Assembly (NCBI RefSeq): GCF_002954715.1
Contig: NZ_MSCP01000001.1
Span: forward strand, 901,453 to 965,452
DNA length: 64,000 nt
Source: Aliivibrio sifiae
GTDB taxonomy: Bacteria > Pseudomonadota > Gammaproteobacteria > Enterobacterales > Vibrionaceae
Direction: 5' to 3'
The translations under genes were made by a program, and so were the position numbers. Shown piece after piece: positions 57,537-64,000 of this stretch (positions within the stretch are counted from its first letter, which is position 1; each line of letters starts with the position of its first letter). Below the pieces are notes generated by a model. That model saw nothing but the letters and a program-made list of their open reading frames with translations. It was not told the origin of the DNA and searched no databases.

Positions 57537-59222
57537 TTAACTGTCTTTATTGCGGACAGATTCAATCACGTTACTAATTTTTTCGGTTATTGGGTTTGGT
57601 TTCTTTGGTTTTTTTTCTTTTTTAGCAAAATGAACATGCACATCTTGTTGAGCAAAAGGAATTGAGATCCCTTCTTTATCAAAACGCAATTTCACTTCAC
57701 GAGTGACATCCCAATAGACATCCCAATAATCATCGGTTTTAACCCAAGGACGAACGATGAAATCAACAGAAGAAGCGCCTAGAACGTGAACACGAATGTT
57801 TGGCTCTGGTTTTTTTAATGCAGCAGGGTGAGCATCGACAATTTCAGCTAAGATCTTTTCTGCTTTTTCGATACTGTCTTCATATCCAATGCCAAATACC
57901 ATATCGACACGGCGTAATCGTTCATGCGTTACGTTTTTTATTACGTCTCCCCAAATTTTACTATTGGGTAAAATAATGATTTGGTTATCAAAGGTTTTGA
58001 TCGTGGTATTTACCAAGCTCATTGAGCTTACCTTGCCAGTTACGCCACCTGCCTCAACCAGATCACCAACATCAAATGGACGATAGATAAGCAACATCAT
58101 GCCCGATGCAAAGTTGGATAAGGTATCTTGCAATGCGAAGCCAATAATAATACCGGCAACACCAAAACCAGTTAGTACAGGGGCGAGATCTAAACCAACT
58201 TTAGAGAAGGCGATTAAAATACCAATAAAGTAAATTAACTTACTCGACATAGAGACAAAGAAGTCCTGCATCAATTTACTCATTCGTAAATGAGGTTGCA
58301 CCACCGCTTTCAATACGACTTTACGAGTTAACTTCGCCAATAAACGTGTTGCAAATAGGATTAAGAAGAAAACAAAGAATTTAAGGAGTTGATCTGGTGC
58401 GTGTTTAAGTAGCCAGTTACTGCCAGATGAAATCCAGTTACTTAAAATGGCGGCAATAACAGGGAAGTTGAGAATATCTTCGGTTAGATTCCCCGTGGTA
58501 GAAAACAGTTGGCGTTTGTAATCGGTGGTATTGATGTTTAGTTGATCGGCAATGGCAATGAGTTTGGCTAAGCCATAGGTTGAATTAGATACTTTTCGTT
58601 CAAAAAAGAGATGCTCTAACGTGAGTGATGACTTTTCAGAATCAGAAGAGCGTTGAAGTTGGTCTGACAGTAGTTGTTCTCGGCTTGTATCAAAACTTAG
58701 TGACGCGGAAAGGAATTTGATTTTTTGATCAATAAATAGTTTATAAGCAACAAGCTGAGCGTCTGTTGATTGACCTAACGTAGTCAGCCATTGGTAGTTT
58801 TCTAATTGATCATTAAGAGAAAGGTAATAGTAATCTCTAGATTCTTTTAAGGTGTTTTGCAAAGCAAGTTTGTGCTCGATATCCGCTTTATCTAATTTTT
58901 CTTGTTTGTCTTTTATGTCTTTATCAAGATACGCGATAGCTCGTTCGGCATAGATTACTTGTCCTTCGACTTCTTTGATTAAAAGAGGGGTTGTGGTTTC
59001 ATCATGGCGCTTAATTAAATCAGCGAGTACGGCTCGAAGTTGATTATTTTTATCGACTTGTTGAACTCGAATAACGGCAAGATCACTTCCAGAGAATGAA
59101 GACGCTTCTTTTTTTAATCGCACAACTTCATTATTGATTTTATTTAAATCAGCCAGATCTTGGGCTTCATTAGCAAAAGTGAAGGAACTAAATATAAGAA
59201 GGAACCAAATAAAGATACGCAT
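57537..59222 (-). CDS. MscS-family mechanosensitive channel with periplasmic coiled coil
   Basis: 561 aa. A signal peptide (RIFIWFLLIFSSFTFA) leads to about 230 residues of charged, coiled-coil periplasmic sequence. Membrane helices follow at about 280-300, 330-347 and the pore-lining TM3 segment (VLTGFGVAGIIIGFALQDTLSNFASGMMLLIYRPF). The cytoplasmic vestibule follows (DVGDLVEAGGVTGKVSSMSLVNTTIKTFDN), and the tail is Lys-rich. It releases solutes on hypo-osmotic shock. It is intermediate in size between MscS (286 aa) and MscK/YbdG-type proteins. Confidence 0.9.
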   Translation of the reverse strand: MRIFIWFLLIFSSFTFANEAQDLADLNKINNEVVRLKKEASSFSGSDLAVIRVQQVDKNNQLRAVLADLIKRHDETTTPLLIKEVEGQVIYAERAIAYLDKDIKDKQEKLDKADIEHKLALQNTLKESRDYYYLSLNDQLENYQWLTTLGQSTDAQLVAYKLFIDQKIKFLSASLSFDTSREQLLSDQLQRSSDSEKSSLTLEHLFFERKVSNSTYGLAKLIAIADQLNINTTDYKRQLFSTTGNLTEDILNFPVIAAILSNWISSGSNWLLKHAPDQLLKFFVFFLILFATRLLAKLTRKVVLKAVVQPHLRMSKLMQDFFVSMSSKLIYFIGILIAFSKVGLDLAPVLTGFGVAGIIIGFALQDTLSNFASGMMLLIYRPFDVGDLVEAGGVTGKVSSMSLVNTTIKTFDNQIIILPNSKIWGDVIKNVTHERLRRVDMVFGIGYEDSIEKAEKILAEIVDAHPAALKKPEPNIRVHVLGASSVDFIVRPWVKTDDYWDVYWDVTREVKLRFDKEGISIPFAQQDVHVHFAKKEKKPKKPNPITEKISNVIESVRNKDS

Positions 59223-59328
59223 AGAGCCTCTATTGCTTTGAAATGAAATTAAGCGGATAACCTACTTATTGTAGTGAAATATAAGGGAAAGTGGCAGAAG
59301 AACTTTTTAAGCGGCTGTCACAAAAATG

Positions 59329-59354
59329 AAAAAGCAGCCACTAAAGCTGCTTTT
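59329..59354 (-). terminator. Terminator after the 35-aa membrane peptide gene
   Basis: AAAAGCAGC pairs with GCTGCTTTT around a seven-base loop. A T run follows on the minus strand. Confidence 0.75.
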
Positions 59355-59377
59355 ATCATGTTGCATTGTACTTTTAT

Positions 59378-59485
59378 CTAATCAAGTTTTTTGTACTCAA
59401 TGATTAATGCTTTGAAAAAGGAGAATAAAAATCCAATTACCATAACCAATAATATTGAGCCAAATATCAGAGTTAATATTTCCAT
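59378..59485 (-). CDS. Small membrane protein, 35 aa
   Basis: The frame MEILTLIFGSILLVMVIGF continues LFSFFKALIIEYKKLD. A single hydrophobic helix has a short basic tail. It has a GAGGTGA ribosome-binding sequence five bases before the ATG and a terminator 24 bp after the stop, which is good support for a real micro-gene between mscS and the symporter gene. Confidence 0.58.
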   Translation of the reverse strand: MEILTLIFGSILLVMVIGFLFSFFKALIIEYKKLD

Positions 59486-59566
59486 ATATCACCTCGTAAA
59501 GTAGCACTAAGTGAGTATATCAAATTTACAAGGTTCTGTTTGTTAACCTAGTTAAATAAATGTATC

Positions 59567-59600
59567 AAGATGTCTCTGGCTTAATGGCTAGAGACATCTT
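59567..59600 (-). terminator. Terminator of the AGCS symporter gene
   Basis: AAGATGTCTCT pairs with AGAGACATCTT just past the symporter stop. Confidence 0.75.
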
Positions 59601-59609
59601 TAGTTAGCA

Positions 59610-60992
59610 TTAAGCACGGTTTAAAATGGCTTCTTCTTCATTATTGCTTTGTTTATTAAAGAAAAGGTGAGTTTCTTCAATAATGATATGACGTAATGCG
59701 ATTAAACCGATTAGATTAGGTATTGCCATCAAACCATTAACAATATCGGCAATGACCCAAATCGTATCAAGTTTCATATAAGCGCCTGAAGCCACTAAAG
59801 CAATGAAGATGACTTTGTACGGCAGAACCCCTTTATTACCGAATAGGTAGGTAACACAGCGCTCGCCATAATAGTTCCAGCCTAGAATGGTGGTAAAAGC
59901 AAAGAACATTAAACCAATAGAAACTAAGTAAGGACCAATTTGGTCTGAGCCTAGTCCTAAAGCAAAAGCCTGTGTTGTCATTAACGCACCAGCGGCATCG
60001 CCTTGCCAAACGCCAGTAACAATTAAGGTTAAGCCTGTCATGGTACAGATAATCACGGTATCAAAGAAAGTACCTGTCATTGATACTAAACCTTGTTTTA
60101 CACAAGAATCTGTTTTTGCAGCAGCAGCAGCGATAGGTGCACTACCTAGACCTGATTCGTTTGAGAACACACCACGAGCGACACCCGATTGAATTGCTAG
60201 CATTATTGATGCGCCAACAAAGCCACCAGTAGCTGCTGAACCGGTGAATGCAGAGGTGATAACCAATTGAATAGCTGCTGGTAACGCTTCTATCTGCATG
60301 ATAAGAACCGTTAGACAAGAAACTACATAGACTACAGCCATGGTTGGTACGACTTTTTCAGCTACTTTTGCAATAGATTGGATGCCACCTAAAGTAACAA
60401 TAGCCACTAAAACAGTTAGGACTCCACCTGTTAGCCAAGCCGGTGCATTCATTGTTAACTGAGCTGAATCAACGATTGCATTGATTTGCGGAAAAGTACC
60501 GATACCAAAACAGGCAACGCCTAACGCGAATAATGCAAATAGCTTTGCTAGCCATTTATTACCCATGCCGTACTCAATGTAATACATTGGGCCGCCAACC
60601 ATTTGGCCTTTACTGTCTGTTTTTCTATATTTTACTGCAAGTAAACATTCCGCGTATTTTGTCGCCATGCCAAATACAGCAGCCAGCCACATCCAAAATA
60701 GAGCACCAGGGCCACCCATTTTAATCGCGGTTGCCACACCGACGATATTACCCGTACCAATAGTGGCAGAAAGGGCAGTACATAAGGCTGCAAAACTAGA
60801 CACATCGCCTTTACCTGTGCTTTGATTTTCTTCTTTTGAGAAGACCATTTTAAGCGCAGTTGGTAGGTGACGTAACTGGAAAATACGAAGTCGGAACGTA
60901 AAGTAGATACCTGTACCCACTAATAGCATCAACAGAGGTGGACCCCAGATGAAGTTATCGATAGTAACAAGCGTGTTGTGAAAGGTGTTCAT
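59610..60992 (-). CDS. AGCS-family sodium:alanine/glycine symporter
   Basis: 460-aa inner-membrane transporter with about eleven helices. The AGCS signature GGPMYYIEYGMGNKWLAKLFALF and the Na+/substrate-site segments LCTALSATIGTGNIVGVATAI and VFSNESGLGSAPIAAAAAKT are present. A tandem glycine riboswitch lies in its leader, so glycine is a likely substrate or signal and surplus glycine should switch uptake or efflux. It starts at ATG with AAGGGG nearby. Confidence 0.94.
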   Translation of the reverse strand: MNTFHNTLVTIDNFIWGPPLLMLLVGTGIYFTFRLRIFQLRHLPTALKMVFSKEENQSTGKGDVSSFAALCTALSATIGTGNIVGVATAIKMGGPGALFWMWLAAVFGMATKYAECLLAVKYRKTDSKGQMVGGPMYYIEYGMGNKWLAKLFALFALGVACFGIGTFPQINAIVDSAQLTMNAPAWLTGGVLTVLVAIVTLGGIQSIAKVAEKVVPTMAVVYVVSCLTVLIMQIEALPAAIQLVITSAFTGSAATGGFVGASIMLAIQSGVARGVFSNESGLGSAPIAAAAAKTDSCVKQGLVSMTGTFFDTVIICTMTGLTLIVTGVWQGDAAGALMTTQAFALGLGSDQIGPYLVSIGLMFFAFTTILGWNYYGERCVTYLFGNKGVLPYKVIFIALVASGAYMKLDTIWVIADIVNGLMAIPNLIGLIALRHIIIEETHLFFNKQSNNEEEAILNRA

Positions 60993-61091
60993 GGTTTCCC
61001 CTTAATAAAGCATATAGTAAGGAGAAGAGAGAGTGGTGTACCAAAACCAAAAAATAGGCAATAGTATAGAGCCGAGATTAATCGGATCACT

Positions 61092-61304
61092 TTCTCCTCT
61101 GTCCTTTTGCCTGAGAGTTTCACCTTTATCATTTTTCAGATAAGGGCTTGCTCCTTCGGCGGCCGATTTAACGGCTCTCTCCAGAGATTCCTCCAACTAC
61201 AGTCCTCACCTTATTCATAAAAATGAACTAGGCACCTGAAAGATTTACTTCTTCGGTGGGCGTTGCCAAATAATGGCCTTGCCGCTCTCCTGCAGTCTTC
61301 ATCG
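61092..61304 (-). promoter_or_regulatory. Tandem glycine riboswitch (two aptamers)
   Basis: Read on the minus strand, the first aptamer (about 61226-61304) has GCAGGAGAGCGG, CACCGAAGAAG and CTTTCAGGTG. The second (about 61092-61205) has TCTGGAGAGAGCC, GCCGAAGGAGCAAG and AACTCTCAGGCAAAAGGACAGAG, the hallmark gcvT-type sequence. They are joined by a short linker, as in the cooperative Vibrio riboswitch. It precedes the AGCS symporter gene by about 100 nt, which carries the expression platform. Confidence 0.92.
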
Positions 61305-61495
61305 GATCAACAAATTGTAAGCTACAAAGTAGCTAAGTCAGGTATGTTAGACAAGTCACATTTTTTTGTCATGCATTTTATTTACAATTTAGATAAAAAT
61401 TGATCGAAATCGGTTTCTTTGTTCAAAATAACAACGATAACTCAAGTATTTACATGATTAAAGTATGCTAAAATAAATAAAAAGTGAGGTGTACT

Positions 61496-61654
61496 ATGTT
61501 ACGAATTGCTGTGATTATTTTATTGTTAGCTCTTTCAGCGTTACTGTTTAAGTACAGAGCAAATGAAAAGATCCAAAAATCGGTGGTGTATACATCGGTG
61601 ATTGGAGTGGTTGTTTATGTGGCGTACGTCATGATTTCAGAGCTAATTCGATAA
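61496..61654 (+). CDS. Small membrane protein, 52 aa
   Basis: The frame MLRIAVIILLLALSALLFKY, then a basic loop and a second hydrophobic helix (VVYTSVIGVVVYVAYVMI), ends in SELIR. A GAGG-type ribosome-binding site precedes the ATG. It should be a two-helix inner-membrane protein of unknown role. It is plus strand, separate from the riboswitch transcript. Confidence 0.6.
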   Translation: MLRIAVIILLLALSALLFKYRANEKIQKSVVYTSVIGVVVYVAYVMISELIR

Positions 61655-61729
61655 GTTGTCTTATAATTAACAAAATGTGTAGAGAACAAATCTATACTAT
61701 TCACTATCTATAATGTTTGGGGTTAACGC

Positions 61730-62476
61730 GTGGGTGTAGAAAATCAGACCAGAACGACTGACGAGCATGATGAAGATGTCATCATTATCGAAGAAAAATC
61801 AAAAACGAGTCACTGGGTTGCCGGAGTGACACTAATTATTGGTGTTATTGCAGGTGGATTAATCGGTTCGAGTGTTTCAGATAATAAATGGTCTGATACT
61901 TATGCTCAGTTAGAAGCAAAAACTAAGCAATACCAAACAGAATTAAAGCAAGCCAATGTAAAAAGTACTGAAGTTGATGTATTGATTGAGCAAGAAAAAC
62001 AACAAGCACTTGAAGAACAAAAGAAAACGCTTGATGAAGAAAAAGCACAAGCTATTGTGACAGAATCAAAAAAACAAGCATCGATAAAAAAAGAAGTGGG
62101 CGCCTTAAAATCGCAGAACGCTTCATTAGGTATGCAAGTTGAAGAGCAAAATAAACAAATCGATAAATTGACGAATCAAGTTGATTTGCAGATCACTATG
62201 CTTTCTCGTGCGAAACAATTATTTCAGCGTCAGCTTCAATTAAAAGAAGAAGCGAGTAATTTAGAAGTTAAAATCGAAGTTACAATGGCAAATGAAAAGC
62301 AGCTAGAGAAAGAGTGTGCTGTTTATCTTGAAGGTAAGAGCTGGGATGTGAAATCGGATGTATGTAAGCGACAAGAATTGGCAAAGAAAAAAATAGCCGG
62401 ATACAACGATGAGCTTCAGCTTTTGCAAATGGACATTAAAGAAATCGATAGCATCAGTGATGATCTAGGTATGTAG
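61730..62476 (+). CDS. Membrane-anchored coiled-coil protein, 248 aa
   Basis: GTG start preceded by GGGG. An acidic N-terminus is followed by one membrane helix (HWVAGVTLIIGVIAGGLIG, about residues 28-46) and then roughly 180 residues of coiled coil rich in Lys, Glu and Gln. Two cysteines near residues 195-210 (KECAVYLEGK and SDVCKRQEL) could form a disulfide, placing this part in the periplasm. I recognise no family. Confidence 0.7.
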   Translation: MGVENQTRTTDEHDEDVIIIEEKSKTSHWVAGVTLIIGVIAGGLIGSSVSDNKWSDTYAQLEAKTKQYQTELKQANVKSTEVDVLIEQEKQQALEEQKKTLDEEKAQAIVTESKKQASIKKEVGALKSQNASLGMQVEEQNKQIDKLTNQVDLQITMLSRAKQLFQRQLQLKEEASNLEVKIEVTMANEKQLEKECAVYLEGKSWDVKSDVCKRQELAKKKIAGYNDELQLLQMDIKEIDSISDDLGM

Positions 62477-62494
62477 GTCGGTTTACTTTAAAGA

Positions 62495-62523
62495 AAAGCT
62501 ACAGGATATTGTGGCTTTTTTTA
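62495..62523 (+). terminator. Terminator before the MATE gene
   Basis: AAAGCTACA pairs with TGTGGCTTT (one U-G pair), followed by a T run. Confidence 0.75.
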
Positions 62524-62620
62524 TACCTTTGATTTGTAGTGATAATAGTTTTCATTAGCTTTTTTGGGGAAATGCATAGAACGATGGCACCGTATAGTTT
62601 GATATTGAAGGAGAACAAGA

Positions 62621-64000
62621 ATGAGCAGTCAAACGGCTAAGTTTGTCCAAGGCTCGACAATGCGTCATATTTTAGTGATGTCAGGAACGGCCTCTATCGG
62701 TTTAATGGCACTGTTTGTTGTTGACTTGCTAGATATGTTTTTTATTAGTTTATTAGGGCAGGTTGAACTGGCGGCGGCAATTGGGTTCGCTGGGACTATT
62801 ATCTTTTTTTCTACGTCTGTATCTATTGGTTCTTCAATTGCGATGGGGGCTTTGGTATCAAAAGCTCTAGGTGCAAAAGAAAATGAGAAAGCAAAACAGC
62901 TAGCCTCAAGCACGCTTGTTATTGCATTTATTGTTAATAGCATTGTTACGATCACTATGTTTTGCTTCATTCCTGAATTACTCGCGATGATAGGCGCAAA
63001 AGGAGTGGTTGCTGAACGTGCACAAGCATACCTTTCGATTCTTTTACCAAGCACGCCATTGATTGCAATTGCGATGGCTGCGGGAGCCGGTTTAAGGGCT
63101 GTCGGGGATGCAAAGCGTTCGATGCTAGCAACGTTATATGGTGGCATTGTTAATGCGATTTTAGATCCTATTTTCATCTTTGGGTTTAATATGAATGTGG
63201 AAGGGGCGGCGATTGCTTCTGTTATTTCAAGAGCGACGGTATTGGCTTTTTCACTGTACCCGTTAATTGTGACACATAAACTGATTTCTTTGCCTAAGTG
63301 GGCTGATATTAAGCATCATTCTCCGGCTATTTTTACGATTGCGGTCCCTGCCATTGTGACTAACACGGCAACGCCTATTGGTAATGCAATTGTTACGTCA
63401 ACATTAGCGCCGTTTGGTGAAGATTTTGTTGCCGGCTTTGCGGTAATTGGACGGTTAATCCCAGTGACCTTTGCCGTTATTTTTGCGATGTCAGGTGCGG
63501 TTGGGCCTATTATTGGGCAAAACTACGGTGCTGAGCGAATCGATAGAGTGAAAGATACATTGAGGAACTCGCTATTCTTCTCTTCAATCTACTGTATTGG
63601 GGTATCTTTAATTTTATATGTGCTTCAAGATCAAATCATAAGTGCCTTTAATTTGGTTGGTGATGCCGCCTTGATTATGGCTACGTTTTGCACTGTGGTG
63701 GCAATTACCTTTATTTTTAATGGTGCGATGTTTGTCGCTAACACCTCATTTAATAATTTAGGTAAACCTCTGTATTCAACGGCTCTTAATTTGAGCAAAG
63801 CAACCATTGGTACGTTACCATTTGTGTATTTTGGTGCTCAATGGTTTGGTGGGTTAGGCGTATTGTATGGTCAGGCATTAGGTAATGTTGTGTTTGGTAT
63901 TATTAGTATAATTGTATTGAGAACGCACGTTATTTATATGGTGAAAGAGCATTGCCAGAAAGTATGTACTGAAGACTCATTGGCTGATATTAGCGTTACC
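62621..64000 (+). CDS. MATE-family efflux transporter (partial, runs off the window)
   Basis: 460 codons are open to the window end and the stop lies beyond. The start MSSQTAKFVQGSTMRHILVM follows AAGGAG. Multiple membrane helices and the MATE signature segments (VDLLDMFFISLLGQVELAAAIG and AGLRAVGDAKRSM...GIVNAILDP) identify a Na+- or H+-coupled multidrug exporter. Which drugs it exports is unknown. Confidence 0.92.
   Translation, partial: MSSQTAKFVQGSTMRHILVMSGTASIGLMALFVVDLLDMFFISLLGQVELAAAIGFAGTIIFFSTSVSIGSSIAMGALVSKALGAKENEKAKQLASSTLVIAFIVNSIVTITMFCFIPELLAMIGAKGVVAERAQAYLSILLPSTPLIAIAMAAGAGLRAVGDAKRSMLATLYGGIVNAILDPIFIFGFNMNVEGAAIASVISRATVLAFSLYPLIVTHKLISLPKWADIKHHSPAIFTIAVPAIVTNTATPIGNAIVTSTLAPFGEDFVAGFAVIGRLIPVTFAVIFAMSGAVGPIIGQNYGAERIDRVKDTLRNSLFFSSIYCIGVSLILYVLQDQIISAFNLVGDAALIMATFCTVVAITFIFNGAMFVANTSFNNLGKPLYSTALNLSKATIGTLPFVYFGAQWFGGLGVLYGQALGNVVFGIISIIVLRTHVIYMVKEHCQKVCTEDSLADISVT

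Noticed and set aside
61002-61196. Minus-strand 64-codon frame before the symporter gene
   Set aside because: It lies inside the glycine riboswitch; its codons are aptamer sequence.
62665-63177. Minus-strand 170-codon frame
   Set aside because: Antisense to the MATE transporter, whose frame is far better supported.

Overview
The window reads as chromosomal DNA of a marine gammaproteobacterium of the Vibrionaceae, most likely Aliivibrio (A. fischeri group). The reasons are low GC, the long-form PurC (367 aa), the rlmI / acylphosphatase / tusE / hrpA block, a sodium:alanine symporter under a tandem glycine riboswitch, and many Vibrio-type conserved hypotheticals. This is inferred from protein recognition only. 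No rRNA, tRNA, integrase, insertion sequence or CRISPR array was seen.

Layout. 1-8.3 kb: rlmI, a chemoreceptor, acylphosphatase, tusE, hrpA and a small outer-membrane barrel protein. 8.3-14.5 kb: purC with a PurR operator, a DUF2884 protein, a glutaredoxin, a FapA/DUF342 protein, a SulA-like division inhibitor under LexA boxes, and miaE. 14.5-26.5 kb: mostly core genes (cysB, a methyltransferase, aspC, purT with a second PurR operator, an amidase-fold protein lacking its nucleophile, cdd, yohK, yohJ, sbcB, aqpZ). 26.5-28 kb: a 56-aa zinc-ribbon protein and a Sel1-repeat/J-domain membrane protein.

28.1-35.3 kb is the main accessory island: five tightly packed co-directional genes. The first two encode large proteins I do not recognise with certainty. 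The second (1184 aa) carries a hydrophobic helix cluster near its C-terminus, as in colicin/VasX-like pore-forming effectors. They are followed by exported leucine-rich-repeat paralogues, one cut down to 111 aa, and a 65-aa membrane protein. A perfect 50-bp direct repeat sits at the two gene junctions. I read this as a toxin/immunity locus undergoing recombination; that is inference.

35.3-48 kb: an AlkA-like glycosylase; dnaK without dnaJ next to ibpA, whose leader folds like a ROSE RNA thermometer; a RidA / threonine-synthase-like / amidohydrolase group flanked by two LysR regulators; and a CIA30 protein, a DUF3081-like protein, an MDR oxidoreductase and a GST. 48-56.3 kb: a photolyase locus (remnant of a lost cry-DASH-like gene, DUF2256 protein, FeS-type photolyase), two near-identical M19 dipeptidase-family genes around an AraC regulator, a complete hipB with intact-looking operators beside a destroyed hipA, and an M32 carboxypeptidase. 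56.4-64 kb: a LysE exporter, an MscS channel, a 35-aa membrane peptide, the riboswitch-controlled AGCS symporter, two further membrane proteins and a MATE pump running off the end.
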